Shown here in pieces: positions 17,462-26,511 of a stretch of DNA of 64,000 nt. Source of the DNA: Armatimonadota bacterium. GTDB taxonomy: Bacteria > Armatimonadota > HRBIN16. The notes under the pieces are model-generated. The model was not told the DNA's origin, made no database searches, and saw only the letters and a program-made list of their open reading frames with translations. The stretch is taken from assembly GCA_026003195.1 (NCBI GenBank), contig BPGU01000004.1:524209-588208 (forward strand), given 5' to 3'. A program made the translations under genes and the position numbers. The stretch's first letter is position 1. Every line of letters starts with the position of its first letter.

Positions 17462-17938
17462 ATGCGGCGGTTTGAGTTCTCGCTTCAGAAGGTGTTAGAC
17501 TTCCGCCAGAGGCGGGAAGAACAGGCGATACGTGCGTTTGCGGAAGCACAAGCTCAATGGATGCACGAACAGACTGTGTTGCACCAGTTGCTTGCCGAAC
17601 GCGAAGCGTGTTTGCATCGTTCGCACCGCCACCAGCATCTGGCAGTCGAACTGCTGGAGGTGGAACAGACGTACCTGTCGGCTTTAGAGGAGCGTATCGA
17701 GACACAGCGCGAGCGGGTCGCGGAGGCAGAAAAGGTGATGGAAGAGAAGAGGCAGGCTGTGATAGAGGCACAGCGCGAACGTAAGGCACTGGAACGCCTG
17801 CGCGAGAAGCAGTATGAGCAGTGGCGTCAGGAGATGCTACGCGCCGAGCAGATGGCGCTGGACGACCTGGCGACAGTACGGGCTGTACTCTCGCCGGGCG
17901 TTTTGACGATGCACCCAGGAGGTGATGAGCGTGAGTAG
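17462..17938 (+). CDS. fliJ: Flagellar export protein FliJ
   Basis: 158 residues, almost entirely predicted coiled coil. The opening RRFEFSLQKVLDFRQRREEQ is characteristic of FliJ, the gamma-like stalk inside the FliI hexamer. It lies eight bases after fliI. The stop at 17936-17938 overlaps the start region of the next gene. Confidence 0.9.
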   Translation: MRRFEFSLQKVLDFRQRREEQAIRAFAEAQAQWMHEQTVLHQLLAEREACLHRSHRHQHLAVELLEVEQTYLSALEERIETQRERVAEAEKVMEEKRQAVIEAQRERKALERLREKQYEQWRQEMLRAEQMALDDLATVRAVLSPGVLTMHPGGDERE

Positions 17939-18461
17939 CCTTTACGCACAGGCGGTGGCTCGGATGCACGCCCTGTGGCAGCGCGTGGAGCAGCTATCCA
18001 CCGTCCCTCCTACCAACGCATCTTCCGCGTTTGCACAAGCATTGCGTGTGGCGCAGCGAGGAACAGCTGCCATGTTGCCGACCACCATCAGCGATCTGAT
18101 AGCGCGTGTGGCGCAGGAGGAAGGCGTCGACGAGGCGCTGGTGCGTGCGGTGGTGCAGGTGGAATCGGGCGGAAATCCCCGTGCGGTCTCGCCCAAAGGG
18201 GCGATGGGCTTGATGCAGTTGATGCCACGCACCGCTGAGGCGATGGGGGTGAGCAATCCCTTTGATCCGGAGCAAAACCTGCGTGGAGGGGTGCGCCTGC
18301 TACGCGGTTTGCTGAACGAGTTCGGCGACGCACGCCTCGCGCTGGCAGCGTATAACGCAGGCGGTCCAGCGGTGCGTCAGTATGGCGGCATTCCCCCGTA
18401 TGCAGAGACGCAGCAATTCGTGCAGCGGGTGATGGAGCTGTGGCAGGGTGAGCAGCGATGA
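17931..18461 (+). CDS. Lytic transglycosylase (SLT domain)
   Basis: I place the start at GTG 17931, because AGGAGG (17917-17922) is eight bases upstream. An in-frame GTG at 17922 overlaps that site and ATG 17925 is too close. The product has 176 residues. The SLT fold is clear: catalytic Glu E78 in VQVESGGNPRAVSPKGAMGL, then MQLMPRTAEAMG, NLRGGVRLLRGLLNEFGD and LALAAYNAGGPAVRQYGGIP. It cleaves the MurNAc-GlcNAc bond. Position in the flagellar operon suggests it opens peptidoglycan for the rod, replacing the muramidase half of FlgJ, which is not seen here. No clear signal peptide, so it may leave via the flagellar export apparatus. Confidence 0.9.
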   Translation: MSSLYAQAVARMHALWQRVEQLSTVPPTNASSAFAQALRVAQRGTAAMLPTTISDLIARVAQEEGVDEALVRAVVQVESGGNPRAVSPKGAMGLMQLMPRTAEAMGVSNPFDPEQNLRGGVRLLRGLLNEFGDARLALAAYNAGGPAVRQYGGIPPYAETQQFVQRVMELWQGEQR

Positions 18462-18955
18462 AGCGGTTGCTGATCGTGCTGGTAGTCTTGCTGATACTGC
18501 TGGGCATTCCATACGGGCTGGCGAAGATGGGTATTATCCCTGTGGCGAAGCTGACGGCGAAGAGTCCTGCGCTGGCGAAGTTTGCACGCATGGCAGGACT
18601 ACTTCCCCGCAAGCAGGTAGTTCACGCCGACACGAAGGAGCAAAAACCTTCCAGCAACGTCTCCGGCTCTCCTGCACAGCCTGTGCAGATGCCCCGCCCT
18701 GCCCCACAGGTGTCCGCATCCGCTTCCCCATCTGCCCCTGCTGCCGACACCGCGAATCGCCAGATTGGCTGGGTGGCAAAGGTGTATGAGAACATGGAAC
18801 CTGAAGAGGCGGTACGCATCCTCGAGAAGATGGATGACCGCGAGGTAGTACCTCTGCTGCGTCGCATGAAGCAGAGACAGGTAGCGCAAATCCTCGCCCT
18901 CATGCCTCCCGACCGCGCCGCCCGCCTCTCTCGCACGCTGATGATACAGAGATAA
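18458..18955 (+). CDS. MotE-like (MgtE N-domain) flagellar protein
   Basis: 165 residues. An N-terminal membrane helix (about 4-24) is followed by a proline/serine/alanine-rich linker (about 55-105). The C-terminal module (VYENMEPEEAVRILEKMDD, ILALMPPDRAARLSRTLM) matches the MgtE intracellular N-domain as found in MotE, a periplasmic chaperone for the motor stator protein MotC. The start overlaps the transglycosylase stop by ATGA. mot genes themselves are not in the window. This closes the flagellar operon. Confidence 0.8.
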   Translation: MKRLLIVLVVLLILLGIPYGLAKMGIIPVAKLTAKSPALAKFARMAGLLPRKQVVHADTKEQKPSSNVSGSPAQPVQMPRPAPQVSASASPSAPAADTANRQIGWVAKVYENMEPEEAVRILEKMDDREVVPLLRRMKQRQVAQILALMPPDRAARLSRTLMIQR

Positions 18956-18969
18956 GGTATAATACAAGT

Positions 18970-19770
18970 ATGAACCCCTTTCCCGGTATGAACCCATATC
19001 TGGAACGCTACTGGCGGGACGTGCATTCGCGCCTGATTGTGTATGCGTGCGATGCCATCCAGGGGCAGCTTCCACCCGGCATGGTGGCACGCATCGAGGA
19101 GCGTGTGTATGTAGACGTGCCTCATGACGGCATCCGCCGCATCATCTATCCCGATGTGCATGTCTCTGAAACGCGAGAACCCGTGCGCGGAGGAGGCACA
19201 GCTACCGCCGTGCTGGAAGAGGTAAAGACTGAGCGGCTTATTATTGAGGTCGAGGAAGAACCGATTACCGAGACCTACATCGAGATTGTAGACCTGTCGG
19301 GTGGAAGGGTCATTACCGTCATCGAGGTGCTCAGCATCGCCAAGAAGCTGCCGGGAGAGGGACAGGATGTCTACCTGCGCAAGCAGAGAGGGGTTCTTGA
19401 GGCGGGTGTGAACCTGGTAGAGATTGACCTGCTGCGTACCGGTCAATGGGTGCTGAGTATCCCGTTCGGAAATATCCCGCCGGAGCGCCATACCCCTTAC
19501 TTTGTGGTCGTCTTCCGCAGCTGGCAGCCGAAAAAGCGCGAGGTCTATCCCATTGCTCTCAACCAGAGGTTACCCCCAATCGCCATCCCTCTGCGCCCTA
19601 CCGACCAGGATGTGCTGCTCGACCTGCAAGAGTTGGTCAACCGCTGCTACGAGGTGGGGCGATATGACCAGTGGATAGACTATTCCCAGGACCCGGATCC
19701 CCCCTTGCCGCCCGAAGGAGCGAAGTGGCTGCACCAGCTGCTGGTGGAAAAGGGTAAACGGAGCGGCTAG
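18970..19770 (+). CDS. DUF4058 family protein
   Basis: 266 residues. MNPFPGMNPYLERYWRDVHS is the hallmark opening of DUF4058, and VEIDLLRTG with the preceding VIEVLSIAKKLPGEG is its core. The function is unknown. The order of conserved residues (E-V-L-S, a Lys, then Y-x2-K-R, then LVEIDLL) recalls Uma2/DUF820 proteins of the PD-(D/E)XK nuclease superfamily; that relation is my inference. Fourteen bases separate it from the motE-like gene. A TATAAT at about 18958-18963 just before the ATG suggests a separate, nearly leaderless transcript. It ends overlapping the convergent metallopeptidase gene by four bases. Confidence 0.85.
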   Translation: MNPFPGMNPYLERYWRDVHSRLIVYACDAIQGQLPPGMVARIEERVYVDVPHDGIRRIIYPDVHVSETREPVRGGGTATAVLEEVKTERLIIEVEEEPITETYIEIVDLSGGRVITVIEVLSIAKKLPGEGQDVYLRKQRGVLEAGVNLVEIDLLRTGQWVLSIPFGNIPPERHTPYFVVVFRSWQPKKREVYPIALNQRLPPIAIPLRPTDQDVLLDLQELVNRCYEVGRYDQWIDYSQDPDPPLPPEGAKWLHQLLVEKGKRSG

Positions 19771-20435
19771 ACCTGCCATGCTCTTTCTATCATCTTGTAC
19801 CCCACCGGGTCGTGTCTTGCCAGTTCCTCGCGAGTGAAGGGGTAAAAATCGTTCTTGCCGAAGTACGCCTCAGACAGCTCGGCAAAGTACTCCTGCACAT
19901 TGGTGGTCGCATACGCTTTTTGCTTGCCCCCACGGATATACTCCACTTGCTCGTAGAGACCACGTTGCATAGCGTGCCGATAGGCAATCAGCACCATCCG
20001 GTTCTCATAGCCCAGCACCTGATGGTGGTAGGCGTGAGCCAGTTCGTGCAGTAACATCCAGGGCTGTTCCCCCCGCGACCACTGGACAAAGTTGCGGGCG
20101 TTGTTGATTTCCACGTTCCCTGCTTTTTCAGGGTTGTAACCGTGTTCACGCAGCCACTCGGCGGAGGGATGGTACTCTGCCGCGCCGCGGGGATTGTTCT
20201 CCCATTCCAGCCAGATGCGCACGCGACGCAGTTCGCGCAGAGGCTCCGGCGGAACCGCACGAATGATTTGACGGATTTGCTTCTCCAGCTCCTGCAATGC
20301 TTCCGCCATTTCGGTGGAGTGCGCGAGTACCTGTCGGTGGATAAGCACCGTAAAGTCCATGATGCGGCGCTGAGCGTACGCACTCAGAGGCTGGTTCAAG
20401 TCACGCGAAACAGGCTGTGGGAAACCCCGTTTCAT
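19767..20435 (-). CDS. Putative zinc metallopeptidase (HExxH)
   Basis: 222 residues. The start ATG 20435 follows an AGGAGGAG segment and gives a product without the low-complexity upstream extension. The motif LLHELAHAYHH has H130, E131 and H134 of a zincin active site. Downstream VQEYFAELSEAYFGKNDFYP offers a plausible third ligand (Glu about 174-178), as in gluzincins. The mix of NARNFVQW, a Tyr-rich segment and this downstream motif resembles anthrax lethal factor/metallophosphatase-independent zincins, but I do not recognise a named family. No signal peptide. It lies 20 bases downstream of mfd on the same strand, so is probably co-transcribed. Confidence 0.72.
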   Translation of the reverse strand: MKRGFPQPVSRDLNQPLSAYAQRRIMDFTVLIHRQVLAHSTEMAEALQELEKQIRQIIRAVPPEPLRELRRVRIWLEWENNPRGAAEYHPSAEWLREHGYNPEKAGNVEINNARNFVQWSRGEQPWMLLHELAHAYHHQVLGYENRMVLIAYRHAMQRGLYEQVEYIRGGKQKAYATTNVQEYFAELSEAYFGKNDFYPFTREELARHDPVGYKMIERAWQV

Positions 20436-20455
20436 GGAAGCTCTACTCCTCCTGT

Positions 20456-23400
20456 CTACACCTTTTGCGTTTGTCGAAGAGCGTTTTCCAGCAGGTCCAA
20501 CATATCCCCCAGAGCGGCAAGTGGCGAGCTGCTGCCCATCAGAGATAATCGCACCCCCTCGCCCGTGAAATGATGCTGGCGATACACATGGGTCAGTGCC
20601 CGAACCGCCTGCGGCGTGAGCCGAACATGGCTCTGGAATCGGATATTCGCCCACTGTTTATCTGCCTTCACCTCGGCGACGCCGATTCGCGCTGCCTGCA
20701 AGCGCAAGCGCAACAGCCACAGTGCGTTCTGCACCACCTCCGGCAACGGTCCAAAACGGTCGCGCAGCTCCGCCTCTATCTCCTCCACATCTTGCATTTT
20801 GCGCACTGCCGCCATCTTCTTGTAGAAGAAGATGCGTTGCGACTCGTCGGCGATGTAGGCAGGCGGGATATAAACGTTCACGGGCACGTCCACGGGCGGC
20901 AAGAAGAAGGTCTCTTCCGGTTGACCGCGCAGTTCACGAATGGCTTCCGCCAGCATCTCGGCGTACAGCTCAAAGCCTACGGAGATCATTGCGCCGTGCT
21001 GTTCCGCACCTAACAAGTTGCCCGCACCACGTATCTCCAGGTCACGCATCGCCAGTTTCAGCCCCGATCCCAACCCTGCAAACTCGCGCAGAGCGTTCAG
21101 CCGTTGCTGGGCACGCTCGTCCAGCCGGGCGTCGTTGCGGTAGAAGAAGTAGGCGTACGCCTGTCGGTCACTGCGTCCGACGCGCCCTCGCAGCTGGTAC
21201 AGCTGCGCCAGCCCCAGTCGGTGCGCCCTTTCTACGATCAGCGTGTTGGCATTCGGTACATCTAACCCGTTCTCGATGATGGTGGTGCATACCAGCACAT
21301 CAAAATCGTGATGATAGAAGCCCAGCATCACCTCTTCCAGTTCCTCATCAGGCATCTGCCCGTGCGCCACACGGATACGCGCGAAGGGCACGAGCTCCTG
21401 CACATGCTGGGCGACATGGTAGATGCTTTGCACGCGGTTATGCACGTAGTACACCTGTCCGCCGCGCTCCAGCTCGCGCAGGATAGCCTCGCGTACCACG
21501 TCGTCATCGTAGGGGCGTACGATGGTGCGAATGGGTAACCGTCCAAATGGCGGATCGTTCATCACGCTCATCGCTCTCAAACCGCCCAGCGCGATGTGCA
21601 GGGTGCGTGGGATAGGAGTAGCGGTCAGTGTCAACACATCCACCTGCGTGCGCAGGCGTTTGAGATGCTCTTTTTGTGCCACACCAAAACGCTGTTCCTC
21701 GTCCACCACCAGCAATCCCAGGTTGTGGAACCGCACATCTTTAGAGAGCAGTCGGTGCGTGCCAATGACCACGTCTACCGCTCCCACACGAAGCCCTTCC
21801 ACCACCTCTTTCTGCTCCTTGGGGGAGCGGAAGCGGTTGAGCAGTTCCACCCGAATGGGATAGGCGGCGAACCGCTCGCGGAAGGTGTTGTAATGCTGTG
21901 CCGCGAGCACGGTGGTCGGGCACATGACTGCAACCTGCTTGCCCTCCATGACCGCCTTGAACGCAGCGCGTATCGCCACCTCCGTTTTCCCAAAGCCCAC
22001 ATCGCCGCATATCAGCCTGTCCATCGGTTTCCGACTGCCCTCCATATCGCGCTTCACATCCAGGATAGCGCGTCGCTGGTCGGGTGTCTCTTCGTAGGGA
22101 AATGCCGACTCCATCTCCTGCTGCCAGGGGGTATCGGGACTGTACGGTGGGCGTTCTGCCGCCTCACGCGCGGCGTACAGGCGTATCAACTCCTCCGCCA
22201 TCCGACGCGCTTTCGCTTTCGCACGCCGTTTGGTCATCGCCCATTCCGAGCCGCCCAGACGGTGTATCTCGGGTGGATTCTCCTCCGAACCGATATACTT
22301 TTGCAGGCGGTCAATCTGGTCAACGGGAACCAGCAGGGTGTCGGGCGGAGCGTACTGGATCAGCAGGTAATCGCGGCGCACACCCAGCACCTCGCGTTGC
22401 ACGATACCCCGATAGATGCCGATGCCGTGATGAATATGCACCACGTAGTCGCCCGGACGCAGGTCCAGGATAGAGGAGAGAGGAATGCCCTCATGCACAT
22501 GCCGCCGCAGGATACGTACCCTGCTGGCACCAAACAGCTCGGCATCGGTCAGTACCACCAGCCGTGCTTTCTCCCACAGAAAACCGCTGGACAGACGGGC
22601 GTGCGCCACGACCAGCGCGCCTTGTTCTCCCTCGACAGGCTCGTCGGCAGGAAACAGGTCGTGTTCCTCCAAAATCTCGCGGACGCGGTGCGGCTGCTCA
22701 GTGGCGACGACCACGGTGCATCCGCTCTCCAGCCAGTTGCGCAGCGTGCCCATCAGCGCGGATAACTGCCCCCTGTACCCGGGCAGGGCGCGGGCGGTCA
22801 GTTCCTCTTCGCGAGCTTTGGGAAGCAGCTCCTGTGGGGTGGGAATACTACTGAACGCTACCCATTGTCGACCATCCAGAAGATGTTTGAGGACGGAGGG
22901 AAACCCCTCAGGTTGAGGCACCGCAAACGGCAGGCTGTGCCATAACTTTTCTATCGGTAACATCTCGCCGCGCTTCACCCTGTGCGACAGCACATCCAGC
23001 GAGTCTCTGCTAGATGAGGCATATACCGCTTGCTGCTGCAGGGGCTCGTTCAGAACCAGCAAGCAGTCGGACGGCAAATACTGCAGTACATCCACCCCAT
23101 GATGCAACAGTGCAATGTAGTGCTCCAGTCGCTCAAACGCCACGCGGTTTTGCAGGCGCAACAGGTCGTCTTCGATACGCTGACGAAGATCTTGAGAGGC
23201 ACGCTCATTGCCCTCTGCGACCAGTTGCGCCAGTGTCTCCTCCAGCATCTGCGACAGGAGGCGGATTGCCCCTTCCACATCTGCGCTATCCCAGAGCACC
23301 TCGCGAGCAGGCGTCATCGTGCACTCGCTCAGATGGCACGTAGCGCGCTGCGAGTCGGGGTCAAAGGGCTGCAGGCGGTCTATCTCATCGCCGAAGAACT

Positions 23401-24001
23401 CCATGCGCACCGGCTCATTGGCATGCACGGGGAAAACATCCAGAATGCCCCCGCGTCGGCTGAACTGCCCGCGCTGTGCCACCATCTCCTCGCGCTCATA
23501 GCCCAGTTGCACCAGCCGGCGCAGAAGATGTTCCATATCCACCATCTCGCCCTTGCGCACCGTGAAGGTGGCTTTACGCAATGCATCGGGGGGCAAGGTC
23601 GGTTCGAGCAGACTCTGGGGAGTGGTAATCCACACCTTCGCCCGCCCGGTAGCGACCTTCCACAGCGACTCGATGCGGCTACCGATGAGATGCAAATCGG
23701 GCGGTGTGTCTTCAAACAGCTCGCTCAGTATCGAAGGCAGCACCACTATCTGCTCTTCGGGCACACCCAGCACGGCAAGGTCCAGCGCGAGCGTTTCTGC
23801 TCTCTGCGTATCTGCCACCAGCACACACAGCAGCGGACTGTCTTCCCGAAGTGAAGCAGCAATGAGTAAAGGCAGCAGGTTCCCCGAAACATCGGTGAAC
23901 TCGGTGCGATGGGACTGAGGCGAGAGCAGATGAGCGCCAGCGCGCACGCTGGACAGCGCGCGGAGGGGTTCCAGCAGCTCCTGTAAACGAGGAACGTCCA
24001 T
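20456..24001 (-). CDS. mfd: Transcription-repair coupling factor Mfd
   Basis: 1181 residues, close to the usual about 1150. The UvrB-like N-terminal domains are followed by the RNA-polymerase-interacting domain ([20 protein letters not shown], about 497-516). The superfamily 2 motor has Walker [12 protein letters not shown] and DEEQ box [12 protein letters not shown], then the translocation motif region and the C-terminal autoinhibitory TRCF domain. Mfd removes RNA polymerase stalled at lesions and recruits UvrA. The ATG follows a perfect TATAAT by only 11 bases, with no ribosome-binding site, so translation probably starts on a very short leader. Confidence 0.97.
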   Translation of the reverse strand: MDVPRLQELLEPLRALSSVRAGAHLLSPQSHRTEFTDVSGNLLPLLIAASLREDSPLLCVLVADTQRAETLALDLAVLGVPEEQIVVLPSILSELFEDTPPDLHLIGSRIESLWKVATGRAKVWITTPQSLLEPTLPPDALRKATFTVRKGEMVDMEHLLRRLVQLGYEREEMVAQRGQFSRRGGILDVFPVHANEPVRMEFFGDEIDRLQPFDPDSQRATCHLSECTMTPAREVLWDSADVEGAIRLLSQMLEETLAQLVAEGNERASQDLRQRIEDDLLRLQNRVAFERLEHYIALLHHGVDVLQYLPSDCLLVLNEPLQQQAVYASSSRDSLDVLSHRVKRGEMLPIEKLWHSLPFAVPQPEGFPSVLKHLLDGRQWVAFSSIPTPQELLPKAREEELTARALPGYRGQLSALMGTLRNWLESGCTVVVATEQPHRVREILEEHDLFPADEPVEGEQGALVVAHARLSSGFLWEKARLVVLTDAELFGASRVRILRRHVHEGIPLSSILDLRPGDYVVHIHHGIGIYRGIVQREVLGVRRDYLLIQYAPPDTLLVPVDQIDRLQKYIGSEENPPEIHRLGGSEWAMTKRRAKAKARRMAEELIRLYAAREAAERPPYSPDTPWQQEMESAFPYEETPDQRRAILDVKRDMEGSRKPMDRLICGDVGFGKTEVAIRAAFKAVMEGKQVAVMCPTTVLAAQHYNTFRERFAAYPIRVELLNRFRSPKEQKEVVEGLRVGAVDVVIGTHRLLSKDVRFHNLGLLVVDEEQRFGVAQKEHLKRLRTQVDVLTLTATPIPRTLHIALGGLRAMSVMNDPPFGRLPIRTIVRPYDDDVVREAILRELERGGQVYYVHNRVQSIYHVAQHVQELVPFARIRVAHGQMPDEELEEVMLGFYHHDFDVLVCTTIIENGLDVPNANTLIVERAHRLGLAQLYQLRGRVGRSDRQAYAYFFYRNDARLDERAQQRLNALREFAGLGSGLKLAMRDLEIRGAGNLLGAEQHGAMISVGFELYAEMLAEAIRELRGQPEETFFLPPVDVPVNVYIPPAYIADESQRIFFYKKMAAVRKMQDVEEIEAELRDRFGPLPEVVQNALWLLRLRLQAARIGVAEVKADKQWANIRFQSHVRLTPQAVRALTHVYRQHHFTGEGVRLSLMGSSSPLAALGDMLDLLENALRQTQKV

Positions 24002-24012
24002 TGTCGGTAGAG

Positions 24013-24018
24013 ATTATA
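24013..24018 (-). promoter_or_regulatory. Consensus -10 box of mfd
   Basis: Minus-strand TATAAT 11 bases before the mfd ATG. With initiation about seven bases downstream, the leader would be only about four bases. I see no good -35 hexamer. Confidence 0.55.
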
Positions 24019-24051
24019 CCTCAGATTCGGGTTTGCAGTGAGCCGGGTGAG

Positions 24052-26370
24052 CTATACGAACACAACCAGGGTCTGTGCTCCATCAGCTGGCTGAATGCAG
24101 ATGCCTTCTCCTGTAACCATTGCTTGTCCGCCCTGTACCTCCCGAATCGGCTGCGCGTTGCGCAGAAGCACTCTCCACCTCTGAGTGTCGCCTTCGGCGC
24201 AGAAGGTGATGCGCTCGCCTTCGCGTCGGGTACGTAGCACCAGCACCATTCGCCCCTTCACGTCTGGTACGCCGGTTTCCACCTCTGCTCCGTCATCCAG
24301 TTCGAAAACGTGGAAGGTCACGCCGTCGGGGTAGTGGTAGTCGGGTCGGTCGTCTACTGCGCCCATCGGGATGACCGAGTTGGGGCGTACCATCAGCGGA
24401 AGGCTCAGGAAACCGTGCTGCTCCCGTATCCACCGACCGCCTTCCACCACCTGTCCACTCAGCAGATTCGTCCAGCGTCCTGCGGGCAGGTAATAATCCA
24501 CTGTACCGTCGGGCGAGAAGACGGGCGCTACCAGCAGGCTCGGTCCCAGCATGTACTGCCTGTCCAGCGTGTCGCAACCGGGGTCGTCGGGAAACTCCAC
24601 GAACATCGCCCGCATCATGGGGATTCCCTCTTCGTGCGCTTCCACCGCGTGGCGATACAGGTAGGGCATCAGACGGCACTTCAGCCGGGTAAAGAAACGC
24701 AGCACTTCCACCGCTTCCTCATCAAACAGCCAGGGCACACGGTAGGAGCTGCTGCCGTGTAGTCGGCTATGCGAAGAGAGCAACCCGAAGGCGCACCAGC
24801 GTTTGTACAGGTCGGCAGGAGCCGTGTCCACAAAACCACCGATGTCGTGGCTCCAGAAGCCGAACCCGCACAGGCTCAGCGACAGCCCGCCCCGAAGCGT
24901 CTCCGCCATCGACTCGTAGGTAGCGGTACAGTCGCCGCCCCAGTGTACAGGGAACCTCTGTCCGCCCGCCGTCGCTGACCGCGCGAAGAGCACCGCCTCG
25001 CCCTCCCCGCGCACTTCGGTCAGCAGTTCGTACACCGTCCTGTTGTACAGGTAAGAGTAGAAATTGTGCATTCGCACCGGGTCGGAGCCATCGTGGTAGA
25101 CCACATCGGTGGGAATGCGCTCGCCGAAGTCGGTCTTGAAACAGTCCACGCCCATTTCCAGCAGTTGGCGCAGTTGTCGTTGGAACCACTGACGCGCCTC
25201 GGGGTGAGTGAAGTCCACAATACCCATGCCTGCCTGCCACAGGTCGGTCTGCCAGACGCTACCGTCTGGGCGTTTCAGCAGGTAGCCGCGTTCCATGCCC
25301 TCCTCAAACAGGTGTGAACGCTGTGCGATGTAGGGGTTCATCCACACGCAGATGTGCAGACCGCGCTCTTTCAGACGGCGCAGCATCCCTTCCGGGTCGG
25401 GGAAGACGCGCTTGTCCCACACAAAGTCGCACCAGTGAAACTCGCGCATCCAGAAGCAGTCAAAATGAAACACGCTGAGCGGAATGTCGCGTTCCGCCAT
25501 TCCCTGGATGAACGATGTGACCGTCTGCTCATCATAATCGGTGGTGAAGGAGGTGCTGAGCCACAGCCCAAACGACCATGCCGGTGGCAGGGCGGGGCGT
25601 CCCGTTAGCGCGGCGTAGCGATGGATCACCTCTTTCGGCGACGGTCCGTAGATGAGGTAGTACTCCAGATACTCGCCGGGCACGCTGAATTGCACACGCT
25701 CCACGTTTTCGGAAGCAATCTCCAGAGAGACCTTCTCCGGGTGTGCCACGAACACGCCGTAACCGCGATTGGTGAGGTAGAAGGGGATATTCTTGTAGGC
25801 GATTTCGGTGGCGGTGCCTCCATCCTCGTTCCACATCTCCACCACCTGCCCGTTTTTCACAAACGGGGTGAACCGCTCGCCCAGTCCATACACGCATTCG
25901 CCGACGCCCAGTCCCAGCTGCGCCATCATAAAGTGTCCTTCGGGAGTGTCCATCCAGGCAATGCTCTTCGCGCCGGAAGCGGTAACCCTCTTTCCACCGT
26001 CGAGAAACTCCATCAGCCACTCGCCCTCCGTGCGCACACGCACGGTCAACTGTCCCGTGGTCAGCGCGACGAATCCCTCACCCTCGTCTATCTGCACCAC
26101 AGGAGCGGGGAATTCCTGTACTTCAAAGTGCGGGTGGCGCACTGGCGTGCCCTGATGATGCCAGATCTGCACGCGGACGACGTTCCCAAGAGGCGAGGAG
26201 AGCTTGACCGTCAGCAGCGGCGTGTCCAGCGTTGCCACCCGACTGCTCACCCATTTGTCTGGCGCGTACAGGGTCAGTGAGTTGCCGTCGTGCTCGTAGT
26301 CGTGAACATGCACCGCGTAATGGGGCGTCACGCCCTCGCGCATGAGCCAGACACCTTGAGAAAACTTCAT
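24052..26370 (-). CDS. yicI: GH31 alpha-xylosidase (YicI-like)
   Basis: 772 residues, the same length as E. coli YicI. The nucleophile motif FKTDFGERIPTDV (Asp 414) and the acid/base region (GDCTATYESMAETLRGGLSLSLCGFGFWSHDIGGF) are intact. MNPYIAQRSHLFEEG and the N-terminal beta-sandwich (MKFSQGVWLMREGV) are typical of the alpha-xylosidase branch of GH31. It releases terminal alpha-xylose from xyloglucan oligosaccharides (isoprimeverose). No signal peptide, so cytoplasmic. GGAGGTGCTGCC precedes ATG. It is separated from the upstream RND gene by a terminator-like hairpin. Confidence 0.93.
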   Translation of the reverse strand: MKFSQGVWLMREGVTPHYAVHVHDYEHDGNSLTLYAPDKWVSSRVATLDTPLLTVKLSSPLGNVVRVQIWHHQGTPVRHPHFEVQEFPAPVVQIDEGEGFVALTTGQLTVRVRTEGEWLMEFLDGGKRVTASGAKSIAWMDTPEGHFMMAQLGLGVGECVYGLGERFTPFVKNGQVVEMWNEDGGTATEIAYKNIPFYLTNRGYGVFVAHPEKVSLEIASENVERVQFSVPGEYLEYYLIYGPSPKEVIHRYAALTGRPALPPAWSFGLWLSTSFTTDYDEQTVTSFIQGMAERDIPLSVFHFDCFWMREFHWCDFVWDKRVFPDPEGMLRRLKERGLHICVWMNPYIAQRSHLFEEGMERGYLLKRPDGSVWQTDLWQAGMGIVDFTHPEARQWFQRQLRQLLEMGVDCFKTDFGERIPTDVVYHDGSDPVRMHNFYSYLYNRTVYELLTEVRGEGEAVLFARSATAGGQRFPVHWGGDCTATYESMAETLRGGLSLSLCGFGFWSHDIGGFVDTAPADLYKRWCAFGLLSSHSRLHGSSSYRVPWLFDEEAVEVLRFFTRLKCRLMPYLYRHAVEAHEEGIPMMRAMFVEFPDDPGCDTLDRQYMLGPSLLVAPVFSPDGTVDYYLPAGRWTNLLSGQVVEGGRWIREQHGFLSLPLMVRPNSVIPMGAVDDRPDYHYPDGVTFHVFELDDGAEVETGVPDVKGRMVLVLRTRREGERITFCAEGDTQRWRVLLRNAQPIREVQGGQAMVTGEGICIQPADGAQTLVVFV

Positions 26371-26461
26371 GGCAGCACCTCCCGCCGAAAGATTATGCTT
26401 TTCACCGGAGCAATCCTGCGGCGGGATGGGGCGAATCGCCGGGTATCGGGCGAGAAAAAAT

Positions 26462-26487
26462 CCCCCCTTCCACGCGGAAAGGGGGGT
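26462..26487 (-). terminator. Probable terminator of the efflux operon
   Basis: CCCCCCTTCC and GGAAAGGGGGG pair around a CACGC loop. On the minus strand the hairpin is followed by a T-rich run (the complement of GAGAAAAAAT at 26451-26460), as expected for an intrinsic terminator of the operon that ends at 26512. Confidence 0.75.
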
Positions 26488-26511
26488 GAGAGGGCTAAAG
26501 AGTGGCTGATT

